A stretch of 9,844 nucleotides of DNA from Frankiales bacterium (GCA_025965495.1 JAOPWW010000064.1:1-9844), one strand, 5' to 3'. Shown: positions 1 through 6,746, counted from the stretch's first letter. Program-made: numbers and translations. The notes: generated by a model from the letters alone, not told the origin.

Positions 1-21
1 TGCTCCGCCACCGTCCCGATC

Positions 22-26
22 GGGAG
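22..26 (+). promoter_or_regulatory. Ribosome binding site for the acyl-CoA dehydrogenase gene
   Basis: GGGAG lies 9 bases before the ATG at 36, a slightly long but usable spacing. It forms the right half of a 12-bp perfect palindrome (TCCCGATCGGGA, 14-25), so the site could be paired in the mRNA or overlap an operator. Only 35 bases upstream are visible, so the promoter itself cannot be judged. Confidence 0.45.
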
Positions 27-35
27 CTCCAGGCA

Positions 36-1874
36 ATGGGTCACTACAAGAGCAACCTGCGCGACATCGAGTTCAACCTGTTCGAGGTCTTCGGCGCCGA
101 CCAGGCGCTGGGCGCGGGTCCGTTCTCGCAGCTCGACAAGGACGCGGCCAAGGACGTGCTGCGCGAGGTCGAGCGCCTCGCCACGAACGACCTCGCGGAG
201 TCCTTCACCGACGCCGACCGCAACCCGCCGGTGTTCGACAAGGACGCCGGCACGGTCACCATGCCCAAGAGCTTCCTCAGGAGCTACCAGGCCTTCGCCG
301 ACGGCGGCTGGGACAAGCTCGACCTGCCGGAGTACCTCGGCGGCATCGGCGCTCCCCCCACCCTGCGCTGGGCGGCCAACGAGATGGTCCTGGGCGCGAA
401 CCCGGCCGTCTACATGTTCGGCTCGGGCGCCGGCTTCGCCACGATCCTGCACCGCAACGGCACCCCCGACCAGCAGCGCTTCGCCGAGCTGGCCATCGAG
501 CGCCAGTGGGGCGCCACCATGGTCCTCACCGAGCCCGACGCCGGCTCCGACGTCGGTGCCGGCCGCGCGACCGCCCGCCAGCAGCCCGACGGCACCTGGC
601 ACCTCGAGGGCGTCAAGCGCTTCATCACCTCGGCCGAGTGGGACTGGCCCGAGAACATCTTCCACCTCGTGCTCGCCCGCCCCGTCGGCGTCGAGGGCCA
701 CGGCGGTCCCGGCACCAAGGGCCTGTCGCTGTTCCTCGTGAGCAAGTACCACGTCGACCTCGAGACCGGGCAGCTCGGCGAGCGCAACGGCGTCGTGGTC
801 ACCGGCGTCGAGAAGAAGATGGGCCTGAAGGTCTCCACGACCTGCGAGGTGACCTTCGGCGAGAAGACGCCCGCCGTCGGCACCCTGGTGGGCGACGTCC
901 ACGACGGCATCCGCCAGATGTTCCAGGTCATCGAGAACGCCCGCATGTTCGTCGGCGCCAAGGCCATCTCGACCCTGTCGACCGGCTACCTCAACGCCCT
1001 CGAGTACGCCAAGCAGCGCGTCCAGGGCCCGGACCTCGCCAAGATGACCGACAAGACGGCGCCCCGCGTGACCATCACCCACCACCCGGACGTCCGCCTC
1101 ATGCTGATGCGCCAGAAGGCCTGGGCCGAGGGCCTGCGCGCGCTGGTCTTCTACACGGCCACCCAGCAGGACCGCGTGGAGCTGACCGCCCACGCCGGCG
1201 AGGTCGACCAGGACGCCGTGCGCCTCAACGACCTGCTGCTCCCGATCGTCAAGGGCTACGGCTCCGAGAAGGCCTACGAGCTGCTCGCGACCTCGCTGCA
1301 GGTCTTCGGCGGCTCGGGATTCACCCAGGACTACCCGATCGAGCAGTACATCCGCGACAGCAAGATCGACACCCTGTACGAGGGCACGACGACGATCCAG
1401 GGCATGGACTTCTTCTTCCGCAAGATCGTCCGGGACCAGGGCCAGGCGCTCGGGAAGCTGACGGCGGAGATCCAGGAGTTCGCCAAGGGCGATGCCGGCA
1501 ACGGCACCCTGACCAAGGAGCGCGAGCTCCTCGGCACGGCCCTCGACGACTGCTCCGCGATCGTCACCCACATGGTCAACGACCTCATGAGCTCGGCCGA
1601 GCAGACCGAGAACATCTACAAGGTCGGCCTCAACACGACCCGCGTGCTCATGGCCCTCGGCGACCTCGTCGTCGGCTGGCTGCTCCTCAAGCAGGCCGCC
1701 GTTGCCGTCGCCGCCCTGCCGACGGCGTCCGCCCGGGACAGGGCGTTCTACGAGGGCAAGGTCGCGGCGGCGACGTGGTTCGCCTCCGCCGTCTTCCCCT
1801 CCCTCACGAGCGCCCGGGCGATCGCCGAGGCGACCGACCTGTCGCTCATGCAGGTCGACGAGGCCGCGTTCTAG
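36..1874 (+). CDS. Acyl-CoA dehydrogenase (FadE-type, 612 aa)
   Basis: A flavoenzyme catalysing the first, alpha-beta dehydrogenation step of fatty acyl-CoA beta-oxidation, passing electrons to an electron-transfer flavoprotein in the cytoplasm. The N-terminus (HYKSNLRDIEFNLFEVFG, residues 3-20) matches the short N-terminal acyl-CoA dehydrogenase segment of the long, roughly 600-residue subfamily. The middle domain carries the FAD-contacting stretch MVLTEPDAGSDVG (162-174). The C-terminal helical domain has FGGSGFTQDYPIEQYIRD (424-441) and then YEGTTTIQ (448-455), whose Glu449 is the expected catalytic base. Residues about 470-612 form the extra C-terminal helical extension of this subfamily. 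The protein looks full length and intact. The ATG at 36 is preferred because the family N-terminus begins here. A strong hairpin follows the stop and no partner gene is adjacent, so it is probably the last or only gene of its transcript. Chain-length specificity cannot be read from the sequence. Family assignment is secure. Confidence 0.96.
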   Translation: MGHYKSNLRDIEFNLFEVFGADQALGAGPFSQLDKDAAKDVLREVERLATNDLAESFTDADRNPPVFDKDAGTVTMPKSFLRSYQAFADGGWDKLDLPEYLGGIGAPPTLRWAANEMVLGANPAVYMFGSGAGFATILHRNGTPDQQRFAELAIERQWGATMVLTEPDAGSDVGAGRATARQQPDGTWHLEGVKRFITSAEWDWPENIFHLVLARPVGVEGHGGPGTKGLSLFLVSKYHVDLETGQLGERNGVVVTGVEKKMGLKVSTTCEVTFGEKTPAVGTLVGDVHDGIRQMFQVIENARMFVGAKAISTLSTGYLNALEYAKQRVQGPDLAKMTDKTAPRVTITHHPDVRLMLMRQKAWAEGLRALVFYTATQQDRVELTAHAGEVDQDAVRLNDLLLPIVKGYGSEKAYELLATSLQVFGGSGFTQDYPIEQYIRDSKIDTLYEGTTTIQGMDFFFRKIVRDQGQALGKLTAEIQEFAKGDAGNGTLTKERELLGTALDDCSAIVTHMVNDLMSSAEQTENIYKVGLNTTRVLMALGDLVVGWLLLKQAAVAVAALPTASARDRAFYEGKVAAATWFASAVFPSLTSARAIAEATDLSLMQVDEAAF

Positions 1875-1885
1875 CCGTCCCGCTC

Positions 1886-1921
1886 CAGGAGGCCGGGTCC
1901 GCTGTCGGACCCGGCCTCCTG
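1886..1921 (+). terminator. Hairpin terminator after the acyl-CoA dehydrogenase gene
   Basis: A perfect 15-bp stem (1886-1900 with 1907-1921) encloses the six-base loop GCTGTC, starting 12 bases after the stop codon. There is no T-tract after it, which is common for high-GC actinobacterial terminators. Position and stem strength support termination. The tail GCGTGTCCGG recurs after the next hairpin at 2310-2319. Confidence 0.8.
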
Positions 1922-1930
1922 CGTGTCCGG

Positions 1931-1960
1931 ATCGTCACCTTGCGTCACCACACCTTGCCG
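1931..1960 (+). promoter_or_regulatory. Short direct repeats upstream of the small membrane protein gene
   Basis: CGTCACC occurs at 1933-1939 and 1943-1949, exactly 10 bases apart (one helical turn). The overlapping CACCTTG occurs at 1936-1942 and 1951-1957. They sit between the upstream terminator and the gene at 2047, where its promoter should lie. I cannot place a convincing -35/-10 pair here. An operator role is a guess. Confidence 0.2.
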
Positions 1961-2046
1961 GGGCGCGTGTGCGACCTGTCCTCCGGGGTACAGGTGGGCC
2001 GAAGGACGTCGGCACTCCCGACTCCCGCCACTCCTGGAGGAACAGC

Positions 2047-2265
2047 ATGGGCATCGGCGTCAGCATCTTCCTGCTCGCCCTCGGCGCGATCCTGGCCTTC
2101 GCGGTCAACGCGTCCGTGAGCGGCCTCGACATCAACACCATCGGGGTGATCCTCATGGTCTGCGGCGCCCTCGGGCTGCTGCTGACCATGCTGCTGCTCA
2201 ACCGCGGCACGGCGCGCACCGGCATCGTCACCGAGGAGCGCGTCGTCGACCGCGACGTCTACTAG
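2047..2265 (+). CDS. Small two-helix membrane protein, DUF6458-like (72 aa)
   Basis: A 72-residue protein beginning MGIGVSIFLLALGAILAFAV. Two hydrophobic segments (about 3-20 and 28-51) are separated by a short polar turn (SVSGLDINTIG). They are followed by a charged tail, TARTGIVTEERVVDRDVY. The GxGxSIFLxAxGAILxFAV start, the DINTIGVILM motif before the second helix and the total length fit the actinobacterial DUF6458 family of unknown function. Both ends are probably on the same side of the membrane, with the Arg/Glu/Asp-rich tail likely cytoplasmic. The ATG at 2047 has a clear ribosome binding site (GGAGG, 2036-2040) six bases upstream. It is monocistronic, flanked by hairpins on both sides. 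The function is unknown and nothing nearby suggests one. Confidence 0.88.
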   Translation: MGIGVSIFLLALGAILAFAVNASVSGLDINTIGVILMVCGALGLLLTMLLLNRGTARTGIVTEERVVDRDVY

Positions 2266-2275
2266 CGCGCCCCTC

Positions 2276-2307
2276 CAGGCCCGGCCCCGACCACGGGTCC
2301 GGGCCTG
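2276..2307 (+). terminator. Hairpin terminator after the small membrane protein gene
   Basis: CAGGCCCGG (2276-2284) pairs with CCGGGCCTG (2299-2307). After one mismatch, CCC (2286-2288) pairs with GGG (2295-2297) around the six-base loop GACCAC. It begins 11 bases after the stop codon. No T-tract follows. Its right arm overlaps the competing hairpin at 2295-2323, which faces the convergent transcript. Confidence 0.7.
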
Positions 2308-2323
2308 TCGCGTGTCCGGACCC
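2295..2323 (-). terminator. Competing hairpin facing the convergent transcript
   Basis: GGGTCCGG (2295-2302) pairs perfectly with CCGGACCC (2316-2323), an 8-bp stem with a 13-base loop. It starts about 12 bases past the end of the Lrp/AsnC-domain gene read on the minus strand, so it is placed to end that transcript. It shares bases 2295-2302 with the hairpin at 2276-2307, so the two cannot form together. Each is the first hairpin met by one of the two convergent RNA polymerases. Confidence 0.5.
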
Positions 2324-2334
2324 GGGTCCTGCGG

Positions 2335-2574
2335 CTACGGCAGCCGCACGACGTCGGGGGACGTGCACACCCGCACGTCGCTCACGCCCGGCGCCCGCTT
2401 GGCCCGGTGCACCAGGCGGTCGAGCGCGGCGTCGGTCAGGTCGACCACGGCGATGACGTCGTAGGGGCCGGTGGTGACGACCGCGCCCGTGCACCCGGGC
2501 AGGGCCTGCACGAAGGCGGCGACGTCGTCGGCCCGGCCGGCGTCGGCCTGCAGGAGGAGGTGGGCGGAGTGCAC
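2335..2574 (-). CDS. Stand-alone Lrp/AsnC ligand-binding (RAM) domain protein, 79 aa
   Basis: This encodes only the C-terminal alpha-beta sandwich of Lrp/AsnC regulators, without a DNA-binding helix-turn-helix. Visible features are the first strand (HSAHLLLQAD, 2-11), a helix (AGRADDVAAFVQALP), the core GPYDVIAVVDL (36-46), and the last strand SDVRVCTSPDVVRL (65-78). Stand-alone RAM proteins form dimers or higher oligomers, and many bind amino acids at the subunit interface. Whether this one does is unknown. The GTG at 2574 is chosen because the family starts at this point and no ATG, GTG or TTG occurs in frame between it and the end of the upstream gene. Upstream there is only a G-run, not a clear Shine-Dalgarno, and the start codon falls inside a predicted hairpin. 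It lies 41 bases after the thioredoxin-NHL gene on the same strand, so the two are likely co-transcribed. Cys28 and Cys70 are present. The family call is strong and the start moderately so. Confidence 0.85.
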   Translation of the reverse strand: MHSAHLLLQADAGRADDVAAFVQALPGCTGAVVTTGPYDVIAVVDLTDAALDRLVHRAKRAPGVSDVRVCTSPDVVRLP

Positions 2575-2589
2575 CCCCCGAGGGTGGAC
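2569..2589 (-). promoter_or_regulatory. Hairpin enclosing the GTG start of the RAM-domain gene
   Basis: On the minus-strand RNA, GUCCACCC (2589-2582) can pair with GGGUGCAC (2576-2569) around a UCGGG loop: seven of eight positions pair, with one C-C mismatch. The GUG start codon (2574-2572) lies wholly within the 3' arm. This would hide the start unless ribosomes leaving the upstream gene open it, which would suit translational coupling. In such GC-rich DNA a stem this size can arise by chance. Confidence 0.35.
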
Positions 2590-2615
2590 CCCGCGTGTGT
2601 CGGTGGTGTGAACGC

Positions 2616-4436
2616 TCAGGCGCCGAGCCCGTTGAGGACCAGCTGCACCCGCGCCGGCGCGCCCTCGACGAGCCGGACGGGGATGCCCCAGTCCTGCTGC
2701 GTGACGTGGCAGGCCGGGTGCTCCACCCCGACGTCGCAGCTGGCGGCGGTCGCCGCGACGTGCAGCACCCCGCCCTCTCCCGACAGGACCAGCCGGCGCA
2801 CCAGCTCGGTCCCGGTCCCGGCGCCCTCGACGAGCAGCTCCGGCGGGGCGGCGCTGACGACCAGCCGGGTCGACGGGCCGTACCGGTCGTCCGCCTGCTG
2901 GCCGGGCGGCGGCGCGAACACGACCTCGAGCTCCACCTCGCCCGGCGCGACCTCCTGCTCCGGACGCCGGGTGCGCTGCGCCTGCCCCCGCACCCGCTGC
3001 ATCGCGCCGGGCGCCACCGGCCGCTCGAGCCGGTGCGCCGCGCTGGCGACGACGACGAGGTCGCCGTCGACGACGACCGCCCCCGACGGCTCCCGCACCC
3101 CGGTGGCGAGCGTCGTCGTCTCGCCCGTGGCGGGGTCGTACCGGCGGACGGCGTCGTTGTAGGTGTCGCAGACGGCGAGGCTGCCGTCGGGCAGGACGGC
3201 CAGGCCCAGCGGGTGCTGGAACAGGGCCTCGGACGGCGGGCCGTCGCAGAAGCCGAAGTCGAACAGGCCGGTGCCGACGGCGGTGCCGACCTCGCCGGTC
3301 CCGTCCTCGCGGCAGCGGTACCAGCGCAGCGAGCTCGTCTCGCTGTCGACGAACCACAGCCGCTCTCCGTCGGAGGCCAGGCCGCTCGGCTGGGCGAGGT
3401 AGGCCTTCTCGGCGTCGCCGTCGCGCAGGCCCTCACCGGTCGTGCCGGCCAGGACGCGCACCGCGCCGTCGTCGTACGCCCACAGCTGGTGGGTCCCGGC
3501 CATCGCGACGACGACCTGGCCGTCGTGCACGCAGACGTCCCAGGGGGTGGACAGGCGGACCTGCGTCGCCGGGCCGTCGAGGCTGTCGCCGGGGCGCCAC
3601 TGCTCGCCGGTCCCCACCACGGTGACGACCTCGCCGGTGCCGACGTCGAGGCGGCGGAGCGCGTGGTTGACGCTGTCGGCGACGAGGACGCCGCCGTCCG
3701 GCAGCAGGCACATCCCCTGCGGTTCGGCGAACCGTGGCGCGGCGCCGTCGACGAGTCCGCGCACGCCGTCGCCGTAGCGGCGGACCACGGTCTCGCCGTC
3801 CGGCGCGAGCCGCACCAGGCTGTGGTGCGCGGTGTCGCTGACGAGCAGTTCGCCGCCCGGCAGCAGCACGACCTTGCCGGGGAACAGCAGCTCGCTGGTC
3901 GGGGCGGGCGGGGCGACGTAGGGGCCGTCGCCGCGGTGCAGCGTCCCCTTCGCCTCGTGCTCCGCGACGAGCTCCTCGACCAGCCGGCCCAGGCCCTCGG
4001 CGTGACCCTCGCCGCTCGCGACGTGGACGAGGTAGCCCTCCGGGTCGACGACGCACAGCGTCGGCCAGGCCCGGACGGCGTACTGCGACCAGGTCGTGAG
4101 CCCGGGGTCGTCGAGCACCGGGTGGGAGACCTCGTAGCGCTCCACCGCCGCGACGACGGCGTCGTGCTCGGCCTCGTGCGCGAACTTCGGCGAGTGCACC
4201 CCGACGACGACGAGGACGTCGGCGAACCGCTCCTCCAGGGGCCGCAGCTCGTCCAGGACGTGCAGGCAGTTCACGCAGCAGAACGTCCAGAAGTCCAGGA
4301 GCACGACCTTGCCGCGGAGGCCGGCGAGGGTCAGCTCCTGCCCGCCCGTCCCGATCCAGCCGCCGGCGCCGCTCAGCTCGGGGGCGCGGACCCGGGCCGA
4401 GCGCTTCACGGGAGGGGCGGCCGGCGTCGTCGTCAC
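2616..4436 (-). CDS. Thioredoxin-like / NHL-repeat propeller fusion protein (NHLRC2-like, 606 aa)
   Basis: Residues about 20-160 form a thioredoxin-like domain of the TlpA/AhpC-TSA type. KVVLLDFWTFCCVNCLH (43-59) holds the CCVNC redox motif (Cys53, Cys54, Cys57), and WPT (124-126) supplies the usual cis-proline. Residues about 180-470 hold repeated NHL-type blades, for example PGKVVLLPGGELLVSDTAHHSLVRL, PQGMCLLPDGGVLVADSVNHALRRL and PLGLAVLPDGSLAVCDTYNDAVRRY, so a six-bladed beta-propeller is expected. Residues about 495-606 look like a separate beta domain. Order and the CCxNC motif match NHLRC2-type proteins found from bacteria to animals, whose exact substrate is unclear. There is no signal peptide, so it is cytoplasmic. 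The start is the GTG at 4436, with a weak GGAG only two bases upstream. The gene lies 37 bases after a secreted-protein gene and 41 bases before the RAM-domain gene. Thiol oxidoreductase activity is likely, and the propeller may bind a partner. The family call is confident; the role is not known. Confidence 0.92.
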   Translation of the reverse strand: MTTTPAAPPVKRSARVRAPELSGAGGWIGTGGQELTLAGLRGKVVLLDFWTFCCVNCLHVLDELRPLEERFADVLVVVGVHSPKFAHEAEHDAVVAAVERYEVSHPVLDDPGLTTWSQYAVRAWPTLCVVDPEGYLVHVASGEGHAEGLGRLVEELVAEHEAKGTLHRGDGPYVAPPAPTSELLFPGKVVLLPGGELLVSDTAHHSLVRLAPDGETVVRRYGDGVRGLVDGAAPRFAEPQGMCLLPDGGVLVADSVNHALRRLDVGTGEVVTVVGTGEQWRPGDSLDGPATQVRLSTPWDVCVHDGQVVVAMAGTHQLWAYDDGAVRVLAGTTGEGLRDGDAEKAYLAQPSGLASDGERLWFVDSETSSLRWYRCREDGTGEVGTAVGTGLFDFGFCDGPPSEALFQHPLGLAVLPDGSLAVCDTYNDAVRRYDPATGETTTLATGVREPSGAVVVDGDLVVVASAAHRLERPVAPGAMQRVRGQAQRTRRPEQEVAPGEVELEVVFAPPPGQQADDRYGPSTRLVVSAAPPELLVEGAGTGTELVRRLVLSGEGGVLHVAATAASCDVGVEHPACHVTQQDWGIPVRLVEGAPARVQLVLNGLGA

Positions 4437-4473
4437 GGCTCCAGTCTGCCGGAGGCCGGCGAGGCTGCCGAGG

Positions 4474-5232
4474 TCAGTGGACGAGCGTGGGGCGGACCGG
4501 GCTGGAGCCCGCGACGTTCGTGGAGGTGGTGCCCACGGTGGCGACGAAGCCGAACCTGCCGGAGCCGGTGAAGCGGCGGTCGATGCGGTAGAGGCCGTCC
4601 GAGCCGGACACGGTGCGCGAGGTCAGGACCCGCGAGCCGTCCGCGTCGACGCGGTAGAGCGCCACGGCCTGTCCGCGACCGGGGAGCACGCGGCCCGTGA
4701 AGGAGTAGGAGCGCACGGCGGTCCGGGTCGCGGCGATGGAGAGGGCGGGGCGGACGGCGAGGACGGCCTGGGCGTAGGAGGGACCTCCGCCGATGCAGTC
4801 GATGACCTCGGGGCGGGAGAAGGACACGGCGAGGCCGGTGGTCTCGGGCAGGCGCACCGTGTAGGTGGTGACGGTGGCGCTGTCAGACCGGCGCACCTCG
4901 ACAGGCTCGCCGGGGGAGTAGCGGCGGAGGGTGAAGGTGCCCGGAGTGCCGTTGTCGGTGACGCGGGCGGTGATGGTGACGGGCTCGTTGACGGCGACGG
5001 GGCTGGTCGGGAAGACGGCCTCGACGGCGGGGCACGCGGGGTCGGAGTGGGGCGTCGTGGTCGGCGTCGGGCTGGAGGCCGGCGGGTACTCGCACGGCCC
5101 CGGCTCACCGTCCGGCGGCGGGAAGCAGGTCGGGGACGGGGTCGGCGACTCCTGAGCGGACGCGGGAGCCGCGAGCACGCTGGCCAGGGCGAGCGGAGCG
5201 AGCACCAGGGCGTGTGGCGCGAAGGACCTCAT
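4474..5232 (-). CDS. Secreted protein with Pro/Thr-rich linker and beta-sandwich domains (252 aa)
   Basis: The N-terminus MRSFAPHALVLAPLALASVL is a typical Sec signal peptide, with cleavage expected after the Ala-Ser-Ala at 24-26. A Pro/Ser/Thr-rich low-complexity stretch (about 27-66) follows and contains Cys36, Cys47 and Cys67; Cys146 is the fourth cysteine, so two disulfides are possible. Residues about 68-160 read as an Ig-like beta domain (EPVTITARVTDNGTPGTFTL). Residues about 161-252 read as a second one, with a pattern seen in actinobacterial surface proteins (TGRVLPGRGQAVALYRVDADG, then the ending SSPVRPTLVH). There is no catalytic motif and no visible membrane or sortase anchor. The ATG at 5232 is chosen for the signal peptide. 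No Shine-Dalgarno precedes it, so it may be leaderless or poorly translated. It is the first gene of a three-gene minus-strand run and lies downstream of the NarK terminator. The function is unknown. Confidence 0.78.
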   Translation of the reverse strand: MRSFAPHALVLAPLALASVLAAPASAQESPTPSPTCFPPPDGEPGPCEYPPASSPTPTTTPHSDPACPAVEAVFPTSPVAVNEPVTITARVTDNGTPGTFTLRRYSPGEPVEVRRSDSATVTTYTVRLPETTGLAVSFSRPEVIDCIGGGPSYAQAVLAVRPALSIAATRTAVRSYSFTGRVLPGRGQAVALYRVDADGSRVLTSRTVSGSDGLYRIDRRFTGSGRFGFVATVGTTSTNVAGSSPVRPTLVH

Positions 5233-5291
5233 GCACAGGTGGACGCTCTGCCGGGGCCGGGGTCGTCCCGTCGGACAGGGAGGAGGCACGA

Positions 5292-5321
5292 CGCCCCGCC
5301 GTCCACCCGGACGACGGGGCG
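5292..5321 (-). terminator. Hairpin terminator after the nitrate transporter gene
   Basis: Two 13-base arms (5292-5304 and 5309-5321) surround a four-base loop. On the minus-strand RNA all 13 positions pair, one as a G-U wobble. On the plus-strand RNA that position would be a C-A mismatch. The structure therefore favours the minus direction. It lies about 60 bases beyond the NarK stop and just before the secreted-protein gene, which separates the two transcripts. No T-tract follows. Confidence 0.75.
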
Positions 5322-5381
5322 CGGGCACCTCGAGCAGCTCCTGCCGCCGGCTCCCTGCCGAGCGGGCGAGCGCCGGTCTGC

Positions 5382-6746
5382 TCAGACCCCCGCGAGGCGC
5401 CGCGGCGACGGCCGCAGGTAGACCGTCCAGGTGACGAGGACGCACACGCCGTAGAAGACGAGGAACGCGACGTAGGCGCGGTCACCGCCCCCGGTCGTCA
5501 GGAAGCTCTGGCGGAACGCGACGTTGACGAGCACGCCGCCGAAGGCACCGATCGCCCCCGCGATCCCGATCAGGGCCCCGGACAGGCGACGAGCCTCGCG
5601 GTCCGACGTCGTCGCGTCCGCGCCGGCGGCGACGAGCAGCTGCGACTTCGCCCGGAAGACGGCGGGGATCATCTTGTAGGTCGACCCGTTGCCGAGCCCC
5701 GACAGCACGAACAGCAGCACGAAGCCGACGAGGAACAGCGGCAGGCTCTCCTGCCGGCTCGCGGTCAGGACGACCACGGCGCCGCCGGCCATGGCCACGA
5801 AGTTCCAGAAGGTGACGCGTGCGCCGCCGAACCGATCGGCCAGCAGGCCGCCGACGGGTCGCACGAGGCTGCCGAGCAGCGGGCCGAGGAAGGTCAGGGA
5901 GGCGGCGTCGAGCGGCGTCGGGAAGTCGGCCTTGAACTGGACCTGCAGCACCTGGCCGAAGGCGAACCCGAACCCGATGAACGAGCCGAACGTCCCGATG
6001 TAGAGCAGCGACAGGACCCACGTGTGCCCGTCGCGGCAGACGTCGCGCATGGCCCGCTTGTCGTTGCGCGCGGACGTCAGGTTGTCCATGTTCCGCCACG
6101 CGAGGCCGGCGACGACGACCACCAGCGGCAGGTAGACCCCGAGCAGGACGCGAGGGTGCGCGGCGCCGACCGTGCCCAGGACCGCGAGGCCGACGAGCTG
6201 GACGACGGGCACGCCGAGGTTCCCGCCACCGGCGTTCAGGCCGAGGGCACGGCCCTTCAGCCGGGTCGGGTAGAACGCGTTGATGTTCGCCATCGAGGAG
6301 GCGAAGTTCCCGCCCCCGACGCCGGCGAGCGCGGCCACCACGAGCAGCGTCCCGAGCGAGACGCCCGGCTGCAGCACCACCATCGCCGCCACGGTCGGCA
6401 CGAGCAGCAGCAGGGCGCTCACCACCGTCCAGTTCCGGCCGCCGAACGTCGCGACGGCGAACGTGTAGGGCAGCCGGAGCACCGAGCCGACCAGCGTCGG
6501 GACGATCGTCAGCAGGAACTTGTCCTCGGGCTGGAAGCCGTACTGCGGCCCGAGGAACAGCACCAGCACCGACCAGAGGCTCCAGACCGAGAAGCCGATG
6601 TGCTCGGACAGGATGCTGAAGACCAGGTTGCGCCGGGCGATCGCGGCGCCTCCGGCCTGCCAGGCCTGCTCGTCCTCGGGGTCCCACACGTCGATGCGGT
6701 GGGAGCGGGGCTCCAGGCGGGTGGGTCGGTCCAGGGTGGCCGTCAT
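5382..6746 (-). CDS. narK: NarK-family nitrate/nitrite transporter (MFS, NNP family, 454 aa)
   Basis: A major facilitator superfamily protein moving nitrate and/or nitrite across the cytoplasmic membrane. Both nitrate-signature segments are present: GVGGGNFASSMANINAFYP (142-160) and SGLGNGSTYKMIP (349-361). Arg91 (in VLRLPY) and Arg296 (in SLVRPVGG) sit where the two anion-binding arginines of E. coli NarK are expected. The length is normal for the family, and hydrophobic segments run from about 42 to 444, consistent with 12 helices. The N-terminal tail WDPEDEQAW is typical of actinobacterial NarK2-like members. The ATG at 6746 has AGGAG a few bases upstream. It is flanked by a terminator on one side and a 153-bp gap on the other, with no nitrate or nitrite reductase genes in view. 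Whether it does uptake, export or exchange cannot be decided here. Confidence 0.95.
   Translation of the reverse strand: MTATLDRPTRLEPRSHRIDVWDPEDEQAWQAGGAAIARRNLVFSILSEHIGFSVWSLWSVLVLFLGPQYGFQPEDKFLLTIVPTLVGSVLRLPYTFAVATFGGRNWTVVSALLLLVPTVAAMVVLQPGVSLGTLLVVAALAGVGGGNFASSMANINAFYPTRLKGRALGLNAGGGNLGVPVVQLVGLAVLGTVGAAHPRVLLGVYLPLVVVVAGLAWRNMDNLTSARNDKRAMRDVCRDGHTWVLSLLYIGTFGSFIGFGFAFGQVLQVQFKADFPTPLDAASLTFLGPLLGSLVRPVGGLLADRFGGARVTFWNFVAMAGGAVVVLTASRQESLPLFLVGFVLLFVLSGLGNGSTYKMIPAVFRAKSQLLVAAGADATTSDREARRLSGALIGIAGAIGAFGGVLVNVAFRQSFLTTGGGDRAYVAFLVFYGVCVLVTWTVYLRPSPRRLAGV

Noticed and set aside
506..2119. Long plus-strand open frame overlapping the acyl-CoA dehydrogenase gene
   Set aside because: Its translation is an Arg/Pro/Gly-rich off-frame shadow with no family features, as expected in very GC-rich DNA; the overlapped gene is unmistakable.
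2575..3357. N-terminal extension of the RAM-domain gene back to an ATG at 3357
   Set aside because: The extension is an off-frame reading of the thioredoxin-NHL gene; only the last 79 codons look like a real protein.
4437..4473. Small inverted repeat GCCGG-AGG-CCGGC (4448-4460) as a terminator between the secreted-protein and thioredoxin-NHL genes
   Set aside because: The stem is only 5 bp with a 3-base loop and lies in a 37-base gap between likely co-transcribed genes.
2595..4571. 658-codon plus-strand open frame opposite the thioredoxin-NHL gene
   Set aside because: It is antisense to a clearly conserved protein, has biased composition (Ala/Arg/Asp/Gly/Val) and no recognisable domain.
5233..5445. 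Longer form of the secreted protein starting at 5445
   Set aside because: The extra 71 residues are Arg/Pro-rich, cross the NarK terminator and the end of narK, and would bury the signal peptide.
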